Shown: positions 33,118 through 45,275 of the stretch, one piece after another
Layout of the letters: every line of letters starts with the position of its first letter
Numbering within the stretch: the stretch's first letter is position 1
DNA from: Bombyx mori
Lineage: Eukaryota; Arthropoda; Insecta; Lepidoptera; Bombycidae
DNA: 64,000 nt
Assembly: GCF_030269925.1 (NCBI RefSeq)
Contig: NC_085120.1
Span: 10,257,501-10,321,500, forward strand
Direction of reading: 5' to 3'
The notes under the pieces: model-generated
Seen by the model: the letters and a program-made list of their open reading frames with translations, nothing else
Told to the model about the DNA's origin: nothing
The model's database searches: none
Made by a program: the position numbers and the translations under genes

Positions 33118-33482
33118 TTTTTTCTACCTATGCTGATAGCCTTAAGAAGCTATATCAGCTTTACCCTAGCGTGTGAGCTCTCGGGGCTCAAATCAGAGGT
33201 ATTGTTAACACTGGCCCTAGCAAGAGCAGTGCTTCGCAGAATCTACCACGGGATCGGAATCGCGACCCACTGATAAGATCCGGCGAGAAACTCAGTGGAC
33301 TGTGTCTATGGGTTCATTTACTCGCCGAGCCCTTCGTCGCCAGCGACGGGTTCGGCGAGAACTGACCGGTGCTTGAGGTACCTAAAAGCACCGTTAATGG
33401 ATCAGGAGGATCCGTAACGACGTGTTGTCGACTGTTTACCATTCGGTCTACAGGATCGGGTATGACCATCATAACGCGAATG
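33118..33482 (-). repeat. Bm1-type SINE, long form
   Basis: Minus-strand copy extending past the short-form border into CTCGCCGAGCCCTTCGTCGC, GACGGGTTCGGCGAGAACTG, TACCTAAAAGCACCGTTAAT and GGATCAGGAGGATCC. These blocks are shared with the long copy at 40863-41396. The plus ORFs at 33052-33273 and 33369-33716 are readings of it. Confidence 0.85.
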
Positions 33483-33519
33483 CCAGCACCCTCCTTTATA
33501 TTTGAGGTTCATGTCTCAA

Positions 33520-33715
33520 TTGTTCTGCAATCATGTATTTTTGCATATTATTCCTTCACTATGGAAGTCTTTTGTGAACATAATAATAATATGTGCGTTT
33601 TTTCATTAGAATATTTGATACCCGCCTGTGGGATTAGAACATCAACAAAGTCGTATCGCTCGCTACAAGTACATGAGCTGTCTTATCGCTTAGACCACGG
33701 CTCCTTCGATATTTG
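33520..33715 (-). repeat. tRNA-derived SINE head, diverged
   Basis: On the minus strand AGGAGCCGTGGTCTAAGCGA is the A-box region, and the B-box is mutated (TGTTCTAATCCC). The post-head CTTCCATAGTGAAGGAATAA segment matches the full SINE at 48693. Confidence 0.65.
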
Positions 33716-34353
33716 AACGATAATTGCCACATTAAAAAAACAACAACAATGAGATCCCGATCGTGCATAAACTCAATGTTATTCAAATGGCGGGAATACT
33801 TAAATGAAACTCATATTGACATTAAAATTAAAATTTAAAAAAACATTTCAAACAAATTAATGCAAGAACCTTTAAATCGCGGTCTCTGTCCTAATGAGGC
33901 TTAGGACTCATTCCGCCTTTAAAGGTTACACGGAACAAAGAAGGTCGTGACTCTCGAATCAAACAGACAAACGTCACCCTTAACGTTTGCGCATAAGATA
34001 AAAAATCGTACAACATCGTGCGTTTTGATGTGACGCTCGGCAAATCGGTTCGGATCTAGAATTGATTTGAGAAACGGCTCTCCGGCTGTTCATAATTAAC
34101 ATGCACATTACAATATAGCTATAAAGCGCTAATTGATTGAAAAGGTTAATAAACGGATAAATGGAAACGCGCTGACACTGGCCGGGGGATTATAAATAGA
34201 TTGGCGTATGGTCGGTAGTCATTAGGTTGCGATTTACTTTACGATTTCCGACGTTGGTAATTACTCGGATAAAAAAAAAAAAAACTTATTAAATGCGAAA
34301 TTCAAATTTATAAGGCGTGGCATAATTTGGGGTGAAATCTATATATCTATACT
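33716..34353. other. non-coding, no gene seen
   Basis: Unique AT-rich sequence with nothing recognised. Confidence 0.4.
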
Positions 34354-34780
34354 TCTATACTTAATATTATAAAGAGGAAAGATTTGTTTGTTTGTATTGA
34401 ATAGGCTCCGAAACTAGTGAACCGATTTGAAAAATTCTTTCACTGTTTGGAAGCTACACTTTTCCCGAGTGACATAGGCTATATATAATCTTTTTTGAAA
34501 AAATTAGGGATCCTTACCAAAACTCCAATAATGTAACCCAAGGTGTAAAAAAATGACCTATAATATTCTTTACATCGCGAAAACTATTGATGATAGAATA
34601 AAACAATGTACAACGACTTTGTAGAACGCATTATTATTTACAAAAAGTGTCGCGACAGCATATGTCTAACTATTATAGTTATGCCGCAATAAGTGTTCTT
34701 TTATTTAAAAAAATAAAACAACGTCAAATATCGTTGAAATTTTTGTTAAAGACCCGAGCGGAGCCGGAGCGGGCCGCTAG
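34354..34780 (+). mobile_element. non-autonomous Helitron, third family
   Basis: Starts TCTATACTTAATATTATAAA and ends in GAGCGGAGCCGGAGCGGGCC followed by GCTAG and host T. The GC-rich 3' end upstream of CTAG is the usual Helitron terminator hairpin region. No coding content. Confidence 0.8.
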
Positions 34781-35295
34781 TGAACTATAATAACCTAAGA
34801 AACTGATTAGCCAGATTTACGTTAGTATTTTTTTACAAACAAGCCATTGACTTATCGTTTTCATTTAACTATTATGCGTCTAATGTTAGAAAATTCATAC
34901 TAGCGACTTACCCTTGTTTCGCTTGGAGAAATGTAATGTATTATTGTTTTATATATTATCTTTTATACAAATCTGGTCCTCACAGTAACAAAAACAATAA
35001 AAATACAACGTAAAAAACAAAAAACAACAAAACCTAATCTTTCCTCTTCTTATACATGTTATGGTTCACTATTTTGACGAGAATGGCTTACAAATAAACA
35101 GATTATATGGTGTAATGGGCTTTTTTGAAGGACTATTTGAGAAAAACACTTCCATTTACAATATAATAATATACTTGTAATTCAAATACTTCCGGCGCAC
35201 ACAAAAATAGCTCGCAGATAGCAGATTTTTTCCTTCTTACTTAATATCCGTTATCGTTATATTTTCGGTAATACACACTATATTTTTATAAATTA
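34781..35295. other. non-coding, no gene seen
   Basis: AT-rich, nothing recognised. Confidence 0.4.
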
Positions 35296-35586
35296 CTAGC
35301 TGACCCGGCAGACTTCGTAGTGCCTCAATCGATAAATAAAAAGCCTAAACTTTTGTATAAAATAAACTTAAAACAGACAAAAGGAATCCGTCGGACGGGG
35401 GACACATCAAAGGGAAAATAAAATTGTTTTTTAATTTAATTCCGAGCATTTTCATATTTATCTACCTTTTAAACCTTCTCTGAACTTCCACAAATAATTC
35501 AAGACCAAAATTAGCCAAATCGGTGTCCGGCCGTTCTCGAGTTTTAGCGAGACTAACGAACAGCAATTCATTTTTATATATATAGA
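35296..35586 (-). mobile_element. non-autonomous Helitron (same family as 24667)
   Basis: Minus-strand copy with both ends: CTAG at 35296-35299 and TC at 35585-35586, A/T flanks, and the GACCCGGCAGACTTCGTAG terminator region. Confidence 0.85.
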
Positions 35587-35692
35587 TAGCCTGTTTGTTA
35601 TTTTGATGTTTAAGGTTATGGTAATATTTATTTATATCGAATCCACAGCCTCAAAAATAAGTTTCGAGTTTTTAGCTCTAAAAATGACGATA

Positions 35693-35826
35693 ACAATACT
35701 GAGACCTTAGAACTCATGTCTCAAGGTGATTGGCGACATTTACGTTGTAGATGTCTATGGGCTCCAGTAACCACTTAACACCAGGTGGACTGTGAGCTCC
35801 TCCACCCATCTAAGCAATAAAAAAAT
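35693..35826 (+). repeat. BMC1-type 3' half
   Basis: From ATACTGAGACCTTAGAACTC to AAGCAATAAAAAAATG; 5'-truncated. Confidence 0.85.
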
Positions 35827-36985
35827 GTATAAACTTATACAACATCCTGTCACCGGGGAGAAGATAATCTCAGAGCCCTACGTCATGGTTACGTAGCCTG
35901 GGATCAGTATATATTGCATTGGAGTAACATCTTCCCATATATTTCACAACGCTTTCCCGAAAAACATCACTATAAAAAATATACCATATAAAAAAAATTG
36001 TAAGTACAATAGAACACTCTTCGATATAACTGCGAAATTATACACACATATGTATAATAAAAGTTCAATGACATTAAATCAAGTAACGACCTCTGCGCAA
36101 CAAAAGACTTCAAATTCTCACCGGAATCAAAGAAAATACAACTACGTACACAAATTAGTATCATTTACAATAGAGTTACGAAACCGTTAAAACTATTAAA
36201 CACACACTTAAGAGTTCCACGGGAAATTCAACCGTAAAATCATCGACGTGTTCTTAAAGACTTAGCTTGAGAATAAATGTGAGAAATATGAGGCTATTAA
36301 AGTCATATTCGCTTGCTTTTTGGTTTCTGGCTCGAAATATTTCTACGATCCCCTATGAGTATTCCCCTATTTGACTACGAATTCACACGGTCAGGTGTAT
36401 TCTTAGAAAAGGGTCTCTTGACTTTTTAACAAAATCAAGATGGCGCGCTCTGTAACGGTTTGTGTGTTTCGATTTTCAAAATTAAATTATCTTTGATTGT
36501 GATTGGCCGCTCACCGCGTTGCTTGTTATGAAATATTGGTAAGGTCTAAGACTATAAATGGAAAGGAACAGATTGAGATAGATCGTGCTAGAGAGTGATA
36601 AAGACGGCATTAAGATCATTGAAGAATATGACGCAAGGCGTAGGAGGATAAGCCTTAATGCTTAAGGTGGTAAGCTAAAAATAAAACAATTGTATTCAAA
36701 CGCCTGATTGAAGACACCAAGCAACATTTCGACCACAGTTGTTATTCCTCTAAGCGAGGCGAAGTAGAAAGCGTAAGGCAGATACATTTTTGGTATCAAA
36801 AAATATAATATACATAAACTTTTTATTGTAAGCCGTCAGTAAATGTTAGGGATGAAACAATAAAAAAAGAAAACATCGCTAATAAAACCAAACCTGCATA
36901 ATGTATATCATCAGAAGCCTGTAACATCCTTATTCAGATGCAGGAAGCAAAATTATCTACAAAGGTACACTTTATTTACGTAGTT
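35827..36985. other. non-coding, no gene seen
   Basis: Unique AT-rich sequence with nothing recognised. Confidence 0.4.
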
Positions 36986-37103
36986 ACTGGTGGTAGGACC
37001 TCTTGTGAGTCCGCACGGGTAGATATCACCACCCTGCCTATTTCTGCCTCTTACCATCACAGGTGGGCCGTGAGCTCGTCCACCCATCTAAGCAATAATA
37101 TAA
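36986..37103 (+). repeat. BMC1-type copy with large internal deletion
   Basis: Begins ACTGGTGGTAGGACCTCTTG and reaches CTATTTCTGCC, then jumps to ACCATCACAGGTGGGCCGTG and the normal 3' end. About 125 bp of the middle is missing. Confidence 0.85.
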
Positions 37104-37439
37104 AATAAAATAAACTTGTTCGCCATTATGAATACATATATCTACAACTTATTTCTAGAAAATATATAAAGAGACTTCCGAGAAATAATTTGACTTGATT
37201 GAAAACCAAACGAAAAGGATCTCTTCAAGGTTGAACCTTTTAATTCCGCTAAGATCCTTTTAAATGGCCAACCTATGTTTTGGCACGTAGCCAGCCTGCA
37301 CCGAGACAGTGAAATCAGGGAGAGTAAATTGCTATCATTTGACGGTCAGACGAATTTTAAGATTTTGAAGGTAGTATCTTTTTCATTGATCCCAATTTAA
37401 TTGCGACAAGCGAGCAATGGATAGACTCGGCAATGGATA

Positions 37440-37556
37440 GGCTCGGTAGGCAGCGGCTAGCCTTTTCTCTTGGCATTGCTGAAGTCCATGGGCGACGGTA
37501 ACCACTCACCATCAGGTGGGCCGTGTCCTCGTCTGCCTACAAGGGCAATAAAAAAG
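37440..37556 (+). mobile_element. LINE 3' tail (same family as 58818)
   Basis: TAGGCAGCGGCTAGCC, GCATTGCTGAAGTCCATGGG, CACCATCAGGTGGGCCGTGT and CTGCCTACAAGGGCAATAAA are the 3' UTR blocks of that LINE. Confidence 0.8.
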
Positions 37557-37566
37557 GCTACAATTT

Positions 37567-37696
37567 TTATTACATGATTCATTCATTGCAGGAGTCATTC
37601 GTCAAGGTTGTACCTGCCAGAGGGATTTTAACATGGGCTTAGTCGCATCGCTCAATATCAGTATATCATCTAATCCTTTAGACCACGACGACTTGC
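37567..37696 (-). repeat. tRNA-derived SINE head, degraded
   Basis: The right end AATCCTTTAGACCACGACGA is the reverse complement of the A-box region. The B-box and the rest are strongly diverged. Confidence 0.55.
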
Positions 37697-38290
37697 CAAA
37701 TCGGTTGGTTTTTCCGGAGTAAACACGGAACAAACTATTTGAGAACCCAAAAAAGAAGTTTCTTCACAATTGGAACAATCCAAATGTACATGTCGATTGC
37801 TTAGTAATCCACGGCTCTTCTAAAGTTACGCCAATTACAGAATATAAAACTGCGGTCTTGCTGCGTCGAATATTAATCACTTCTAAACGCGAACACGTCA
37901 CGTAACAACCCTTTTGTAAGAGCTGAAGCGCGCGACTCGATAATAGTCTAGATTTACCTACAAAATCGGGTTGATTTGTTTAAAGTACCTATATTACAAT
38001 GACGAACGTAGGGTATGTATCGTATAAGTATTTCTGTTTTGTTGGCGTTTACGACCTAATATTCTACTAAATAGGATCGAAACAATATTGTAAATAGAAA
38101 TTTGGCCTGGCTCAGATTTATGACGCGTTATTTACTCATTGTTAACCGTCCTTGAAAATTGTAGGTCTTGTATTGAATTGGAGGTAGCTAAATAGCAATA
38201 ACTTTATTTTCACCTTGAATATTCATTGTGTTCAAAACCCGATTGTCATATTCCTAAAAATAGAGTTGATTTACGGCACTAGATACTTTG
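37697..38290. other. non-coding, no gene seen
   Basis: Unique AT-rich sequence with nothing recognised. Confidence 0.4.
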
Positions 38291-38356
38291 ACAAGCTCAC
38301 GACTCATGCGGTGTTAAGGTTTTACCGAAGCCCATAGATATCCACCGCCTACGACA
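38291..38356 (-). repeat. BMC1 3' tail remnant
   Basis: GACAAGCTCACGACTCATGC, GGTGTTAAGGTT and GCCCATAGATATCCAC match a diverged minus-strand tail. Confidence 0.55.
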
Positions 38357-39009
38357 ATTTGACCGAACATTTTAAAATTGTCAATTAAATAAGTAAAAAT
38401 AAAAGAAATATGTGAATAAAAAAGCATGTTAATAAAAAGTGACAGTCGACTTGAAAGCTTTTGGACAAACAAAACTCGAAAGCCTAACCACCCCCCTTTT
38501 CCTGTATAACGTTAAAAAAAAAAAAGTAATTAATGAACCCCGAAAACGCTCGGCTCCGACTTAGCCGACTTAACTTGACCCGCCTTAAATACTGAACTAA
38601 ATTCATGTAATACAGAATAATGTGAATTATCGTTAATGTCAAACGACTAACGTCACTGTGGGGGGTCTCGGAAAATCGGTTACGGAGCACAATTTAAATA
38701 CTGTGTCCCCTCCGTTTTATCTAAAATCTCGAACGTGGATGAACGTCTGAGCACGTCCAAAAATGAAATCGCGAGTCTAGGTAGAAACGAAAAAAAAAAC
38801 CTTTGTAAAGAAGTAAAAAACGTGTGGTATGATGATTTACGACATAGATAAGAAAACGCTAATTTCATGTGTGCCTTTAAAACGTCCCATATATGTTCAC
38901 TTTTTTTTTTCTGTGCTCACCAAAAATACCGCCTTTAATACTATGCGATGACCGAACTCGAGATTTTGATAGTCTCGCTAGGATTTTTTATCGATCTAGA
39001 TTGTCTGAC
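38357..39009. other. non-coding, no gene seen
   Basis: The two minus ORFs at 38484-38868 are chance readings with no family features. Confidence 0.35.
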
Positions 39010-39146
39010 TAGCCCATAGACCTTGCTGCAACGCACCTTGAGACGTGAGGTCGAAACCTCAATTGCATTACGGACGTCCCCTTTCAAATTGCATCGCTAA
39101 TGGCTGTGCGGTAGAAATGGGAGGTGGTGGTATGTATCCGCCTCTA
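39010..39146 (-). repeat. old BMC1-type copy
   Basis: GCCCATAGACCTTGC, CACCTTGAGACGTGAGGTC, GCGGTAGAAATGGGAGGTGG and TATGTATCCGCC occur in minus-strand order with many changes. Confidence 0.55.
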
Positions 39147-40124
39147 ATGATTAATAACCGGAGTGTTTTTAATATAAAATATTTAAGAAAATGTCATTGA
39201 ATTATTCGCACGTTGTTCTCGGACAGATTTAGCGAAAACAAAAAATATTTATGAAAGGCCATAAATTGTGGCAGCTATGTTTTAAAAATTAAAAAAAATA
39301 TAACGAATTGAACGTCTATATTTAGCCATTGGCAACAAATCTATAATTTTTAATCATACATGATATTTTCATAATAACATTGAATGCGCTAAATAAAAGC
39401 GAAATGTCCAAATTTCTTTTCATTATTATACAATACAATAAATACAGAACTCTAAAATGTATATAAAGAAAAAAAAGAAAGAATTTTGCAAATCGAAAAA
39501 TGAAAACTATACATACATATCATCATCATCAGCCTATAGCAGTCCACTGCTGGATGAGAGAAGCCGAGGAACGCGCCCAATGACAATTCGAGAAGCCTAC
39601 ACATACCTACACACATCATAATAATATTCATAATAATTTCGTTCAAATAATAATTCGAAAATTGAACCCGAATATCGTGGAATTATCGAGGCGCGTACGG
39701 AACTTTCTCGTAACGAACAAAACGATAATTCAAAGTTACGCTTCATATAAGTTTTTCAATTCGCCGAGCGCTAGATTACGATGATAACAATCCGACCGTG
39801 GGGCCGCGTTCACATTATCTACATCCATCTATTTATATGGTCCTAGTACAGGCCTGTATTCGGTAACGGCGGATGTATTAGGATAAAATATATCGGCGTC
39901 GTCTGATTTTTTTTTAATACGCAAACGCTCAATGAAATTTTATGGCCCGTCTCTAAATCCGTGCCGTCTCGTAATCGATATGTAATCGATTCTTGTAGAT
40001 AAATTATCAAGTTCGCGCCATTTACGATCACGTTTCACACTCCCTTTAGCAATCGAATTTAATTCGTTCGCCATTATACGAAGAACTGCCATGATTCGAA
40101 TATGAATTATTTATTTTAGAATTT
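39147..40124. other. non-coding; LINE tail scrap at 39519-39565
   Basis: ATCATCATCATCAGCCTATA followed by GCAGTCCACTGCTGGATGAG is a common lepidopteran LINE/SINE 3' motif on the minus strand. The rest is unique. Confidence 0.45.
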
Positions 40125-40540
40125 TTTATTGCATTACGATTGGCGATTGCAAGGCGATTGCATGCAGCAGAGATGCGAATGTTGCGATGGATGTGTGGAG
40201 TAACGAGAATGGATAGAATACGGAATGAATATGTTAGAGGAAGTCTGAAAGTGGCACCTGTGGCAGAGAAGCTGAGAAGTGCGCGTTCGGGATGGTATGG
40301 ACATGTGATGAGACGAAATGAAAATGAGGTTGGTAAGAGAATGCTAACTATGAATGTAGAAGGACATAGAGGAAGAGGTAGGTAGACCTAAGAAGAAATG
40401 GATGGATTGCGTGAAAGACAATATGGGTAAGAAGGGAGTGAGCGAAAAAATGATATATGATAGAAGAGTGTGGAAGGAGAAAACATGTTGCGCCGACCCC
40501 AGGTGACTAGGAGAAGGGCAGGATAACGATGATGATATTT
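40125..40540 (+). mobile_element. RTE-like LINE 3' end with C-terminal RT remnant
   Basis: The 81-aa plus ORF encodes [19 protein letters not shown], then [19 protein letters not shown] and VEGHRGRGR. After a frameshift at about 40382, RPKKKWMDCVKDNMGKKG continues and ends in CCADPR. This is the tail that follows the RT domain in RTE-like LINE polyproteins. The 3' UTR is short: GGTGACTAGGAGAAGGGCAG then a GATGATGAT-type microsatellite end, typical of that clade. It is 5'-truncated and frameshifted. Its function in the full-length family would be target-primed reverse transcription; this copy is dead. Related copies are at 5399-5800 and 42421-42640. Confidence 0.75.
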
Positions 40541-40862
40541 TAGAATTTTTTATAGTAGTTTCCGTGTAATTGCTTGGAAACCTATCGAATTTATCGAAAA
40601 GAAACATCGATGTTAGGAAATGATAATTAATAGTTTTTATTTAGACGAAAACTCATTTCTTATTAAAAATTGTACATTAATGAAACAGAAATAAGCATCT
40701 ACCTATACACGTAGAATTGATATTACAATATTTATAGAATTAAAACTAACAATTTCTCACTGAAAAAATACAGATAAACTATTTATAAAATAATAAAATA
40801 ATAATAATTAATTAAGCTAAAAAAAAAACAAAAAAAAAGAATTAAAACAAATTGAGGTTACA
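40541..40862. other. non-coding, very AT-rich
   Basis: A-rich low-complexity sequence (40780-40850) leads into a Bm1 copy. Confidence 0.5.
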
Positions 40863-41396
40863 TTATGTGTTAATAATTCGAAGTTAGACAAATTTTTGTT
40901 TATCCACATTTATTACAGCCTTATTAGCCTTCACAGAAACCGTGACCTTGATTTTGACCATCCGAAGTGTGTTCATGGCATCAGTCTGCCTCTCATGCCC
41001 TTGAATTGAAGCTGTTCTTATCTCAATCCTTGGGAATCCATTCTTTAATGGAAAGCAGTCGACGTCGCCCCAAACACGTCATTTCGGATCCTCCCGATCC
41101 ACTAACGGTGCTATTAGGTACTTCAAGCACCGGTCACCGTTCTCGTCGAACCCGTCGCTTGCGACGAAGGGCTCGACGAGTAAACTAACTCTCAGACACA
41201 GCCCACTGAGTTTCTCGCCGGATCTTCTCAGTGGGTCGCGTTTCCGATCCGGTGGTAGATTCAGCGAAGCACGGCTTTTGCTAGGGTTCGTGTTAGCAAC
41301 GTCGTCAGGTTTGAGCCCCGTGAGCTCACTTACTAGTTAAGGTTTCGCTGAAATAGCCTCTCAAGGCTATCAGATTAGGTAGAAAAATAAAAAAAA
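40863..41396 (+). repeat. Bm1-type SINE, longest copy in window (about 530 bp)
   Basis: Extends well 5' of the usual short-form border. It holds ACATTATGTGTTAATAATTC, GTGACCTTGATTTTGACCAT, CAGTCTGCCTCTCATGCCCT, GGAAAGCAGTCGACGTCGCC, AGGTACTTCAAGCACCGGTC and TTGCGACGAAGGGCTCGACG, then the short-form blocks and the GGTAGAAAAATAAAAAAA end. It serves as reference for the other copies. The 73-aa plus ORF (40967-41188) is a repeat reading. Confidence 0.85.
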
Positions 41397-41851
41397 CTTA
41401 GCCTCAGATGCGATGTATCACAATACGGCGTTATCTTCAAGAATCACCTAACATTATATTGACCGGAAGCTTCTCACTAAAAATAGGGGCTGAAAGCACG
41501 AACTAGGGCATTGACCGTTGTTTTTTGTTTTTGAAGTATACATAACTCAAGGGATGTTTATTTAGAATTTCTGATTGATGGCAGCGCGTTACTTTCGAAT
41601 CTAATTAAAACATGACGCTAAATATATGTGTATATGAATATGTATGTGAATATACGAATATATGATAGAGATTATATATAGATGTATGTGTAAATTTTAT
41701 ATTATTATCATGATATAATATTGTGTACGTTGTTGTATGCGATGATATATATAAGTATATACCGTGTATGTGTTTGTATAGGTATGAAGTATTATTATCA
41801 GTTTGGTTATTTTCACATTAAGTAATGCACCTACCACAGGATTCTCTACAC
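41397..41851. other. non-coding; TATA/TGTA-rich microsatellite-like tract
   Basis: 41620-41800 is an imperfect ATGTATATG/AATATACG repeat tract with no gene. Confidence 0.5.
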
Positions 41852-41945
41852 CACCCTTGGTTGACTGGTAAAGAATGCCTCAGGCATTAAGTCCGCCATT
41901 GTACTTCTGTGCATTAAGTTAATGAAATAAATATTTAAAAAAAAA
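41852..41945 (+). mobile_element. LINE 3' end with AATAAATA-type tail
   Basis: TTGGTTGACTGGTAAAGAAT, GCATTAAGTCCGCCATTGTA and TTAATGAAATAAATATTTAA are the well-known lepidopteran LINE 3' UTR ending. The minus ORF across it is a shadow. Confidence 0.65.
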
Positions 41946-42420
41946 CATAACACTATATTCAAATATACATAAAACATAAGTGAAAAAGAATCTACAAATA
42001 ATTGGGCACAGCAACAAGTGTGCCCCACATTATCGCCCTCCACTAATGTTTGGCCAAACCGCTCCTAAAACTGGGCGCGAGTGACTCATCTATCCAAACA
42101 TGACTTTATAGCACATAATTCAAACAGTTACTATGTAATTGCTTATTTGACATATGATCGCGGCACGGGTTGGTTTCACTGTAATGGCCTTTCCGTCAGC
42201 AATTTCGTTCCAATTTTCCTTTATAACCATTGTTGACAGATGAGCATACTACGTATCTGATAGTTAGTTGTCATCTTCGCTTATGGACGTCAGCAATATG
42301 CCATAGACTTAGTAATGAACATCAGGACCACAGTTTTATCAAACAGAGTGTTTGTTACTTAAATAGGGCTTTCCTTAAAGCTAGGTACTCAATAAAACTA
42401 TAAATCTTCTTTTTTATTTT

Positions 42421-42640
42421 CTCCACCTTATCCCACTAGGTGGGGTCGTCACAGCTATTTTTTTTCTTCCATTCTCTTCTATCAGCCGTCATTTCAACAC
42501 TCACTCCTCTCTCTCATATCGTCATTCACTCCATTCATGTTTTCTTCGGTCGACCTCTTCCCCCTCTACTTTGCACTACCATTTCCATACATCTCCTTTC
42601 TACGCATCACATGTCTATACCACGCTAAGTAATAATTTAT
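42421..42640 (-). mobile_element. RTE-like LINE 3' end
   Basis: CTTATCCCACTAGGTGGGGT followed by minus-strand codons for the GRPKK-like C-terminal region. It matches the 5399-5800 copy but is shorter and more broken. The plus ORF 42440-42628 is a shadow. Confidence 0.7.
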
Positions 42641-43255
42641 TAAAATGATTACTCTATTAATAATTAAGGTTTTTAAGGATTTATTAAAAATATTACTTTA
42701 GCTAAAGTGTCAAGGCGTATCGAGGCTTCGGTTTTTTTTTGTTTCCGACTGACGTAAAGTACGTAATGTTTACTATTTAATCACTGAAGCATGAAACCTA
42801 TATTTAATAGAAAAGGTGCGACATATTATTATGTTATCAATCAACAGAATCACCGAATCAAGCAATTTCAAAACATCAACTCGAATAACAAGAATACTAT
42901 TTCACTATTGATTCGTATGACACCTTTTGTCTAGAATTCGTGCGAAGTTTCATTCGATTTGCGACACCTCCAAGGGTCTAGTCAAACTATATTCGTGAAT
43001 GCCTAAGATAAGGTACAGGGAGAAATTCAATTTCGTCCACAATGAGAGACGTCTGGGAACGGCATAGATTATATTATGAGATGTTTTATTCAAAGGCTCA
43101 GAGAGCATCCTTTGGAGGTTTCGTCTATGGCTGACGAATCTTAGACACTGCTATACAAAAAAACTGTCGTGTTAGTTTTGAACATGTTCTAAAATAAAGC
43201 GAACTCGTGTTTCGTTCTTCTATGGACTTCATTGAAGTCTACTGAGTTCCTACAA
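42641..43255. other. non-coding, no gene seen
   Basis: Unique AT-rich sequence with nothing recognised. Confidence 0.4.
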
Positions 43256-43440
43256 TAGCCTACTGAGTTTCTCGCCGGATCTTCTCAGTGGGTCGCGTTT
43301 CCGATCCGGTGGTAGACTCTGCGAAGCACGGCTCTTGCTAGGATTCGTGTTAGCAATATCGTCAATTTGAGCCCCGCGAGCTCACCTATTAGTTAAGGTC
43401 ACGCTGAAATAGCCTCTCAAGGCTTAGGTAGGAAAAAAGG
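43256..43440 (+). repeat. Bm1-type SINE, short form
   Basis: From GCCTACTGAGTTTCTCGCCG to AAGGCTTAGGTAGGAAAAAA; a small deletion near the 3' end removes the second half of the GCCT...AGGC stem. Confidence 0.85.
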
Positions 43441-44138
43441 GGGAAGATCTTCCCTTTGTCGTATATCTACAGTTACATAAAAATCTAAGTTCGTCCCTTA
43501 AAGTATCAACATGATTTTTTTCGTTTATCCAAAGTGTTCAACACTTTTATGATTTCAAAAACGAGTACCTTACTAATTAGTGACCAATATAATGAAAAAA
43601 CACACCTATTGTTTTCATATCTAAGCATACGCATATCCATGTACGCACGTGCCGTTGACTTTTTTCACTTTAAATCGCATCTATTTAGAAGGACTACTTA
43701 CTACTTACACGATCAGGTCGTGTGACTTCATTAACCGCTTAACATTAGATGAACAGTGAGCTCATGCGCTTAAACAATAAAACTCACAATTGTGAAGCAG
43801 TTCATAGTTTATATTACCTTCTAAAATTCATATATTTTAGGGCAATACTTATATTTGATAGTGTTACAGCTGTGACACACGGACAAATAGATACAACGAA
43901 AATAAAAAGTATATTTCGTTATAGAGTTGTGCTTGCCCTTATTTCGCAACCCTTAATTCTGCTTACTCTGAAACTCTTAAACCTCGAAACGGCTTTCTCG
44001 TGTCTCGATTGGGGACTATTTGACATTCACAATTGTTTGCCGACTCCCATGTTTGTTCCAATATTGGATCAAATGATTTCGTTATGTTGACGCACAAAAA
44101 AAATGTGAAAGAAAAGAACAGATTGTGATAGGAACTAA
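43441..44138. other. non-coding; BMC1 scrap at 43728-43788
   Basis: CATTAACCGCTTAACATTAG, GTGAGCTCATGCGCTTAAAC and AATAAAA look like an old BMC1 tail. The 113-aa plus ORF (43749-44090) starts inside it and I recognise no family; I consider it chance. Confidence 0.4.
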
Positions 44139-44422
44139 ATATGAGTCGACTATTATCAAAGCCGGCAATCTGACTTTTGGACAATGATTGGTAAATCAGA
44201 AAAACGAATTATTGACGTTGTATTCCATTGGCAGTCACAAAACTCTTCGGAACGACATCTTAGATAAATAACAGGTTAACTATTAACCTTTATTTAATGC
44301 AGGTTTTGAACCGTATTCTTTGAAGGAGACGATTATATTCAAATCAATCTGTATTGACATATCAATAATTTTTTTTTGTCCAAATGCACAGATTGCCACC
44401 TTTGATAATAGACGACTCATAT
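44139..44422. mobile_element. MITE with about 45-bp terminal inverted repeats
   Basis: The left end is ATATGAGTCGACTATTATCA then AAAGCCGGCAATCTG and TTTTGGACAA. The right end reverse complemented is ATATGAGTCGTCTATTATCA then AAAGGTGGCAATCTG and ATTTGGACAA. The interior of about 190 bp has no transposase. TA or AT flanks make a mariner-like origin possible but unproven. Confidence 0.75.
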
Positions 44423-45275
44423 GTCATAATGATCAAATAAAATATTACGAAAAAATAATTTGTTTTCAAGTAAAACACAGGTTATGTGTACTGTAGTAAA
44501 CACATAGACCTATATAGTAGGGACACGACATATTGTTCTATATGTACAATTGCTTATATAAATAGCACCCATTTTGAAGGCACATACATAAACATATATC
44601 TATCTCGTTCTTACTCAGCACTTTAACTCGCAGGAAAACAATATAACAGTATTTCAGTGCGTACATAAAATGAAACATGAATATACGTAAATATCTCCGT
44701 CTCCGTCTAATGAGGCCGAAAATCCGCCATGTTTAGCGCGCCAAATGTCATTGTCACGTCAGTTCGGCCGTCTGTTTTGGGTTGTATATTATTTATTAAC
44801 TTTGATATCGATTTAATATGATTGATTATATAAAATTTCATAATTTATCATGCTTAAAACATACAAAAATAATAATTAAAACGTATTTTATAGGATCTCA
44901 AGAAAGTCGATGCCCTAAAACTATTATCTATATGTATTTAAATTCATTATGGAGCCCTCATCCGAAAAATCCATTTTTCGGTCGGAATCTATTGATCATG
45001 ACACTAATCATAAATACCACTTTAAAATATGTCATCAAAACATATTTAGACATTCTGTTTAGATATTTCGGGAAAAAGGCTACCGACAAAATCTCTTCGG
45101 AACCATTTAAATAAAATAGTTTTATTCCGCAGTGAGTAAAACACTATTGTAAATTTGTTAAATATTTAATAATTAAGTGATTTTAGAGAGGAAGTCACAA
45201 GGAATGACGTTTGTAATTAATGAATAAATGTTCTGTAGGTGTTTTTTTTTCACGCGGTCCCTTGATAAGTTTAAA
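44423..45275. other. non-coding, no gene seen
   Basis: AT-rich. The 98-aa plus ORF 44818-45114 is not recognisable. 44695-44780 is GC-richer. Confidence 0.35.

Noticed and set aside
33369..33716. 115-aa plus ORF
   Set aside because: Spans a Bm1 copy and a SINE head read in antisense.
40967..41188. 73-aa ORF with an Arg-rich end
   Set aside because: Lies wholly inside a long Bm1 copy; the same DNA appears at other places without this frame.
43749..44090. 113-aa plus ORF
   Set aside because: Starts within a degraded BMC1 tail, has no family features and AT-driven composition.
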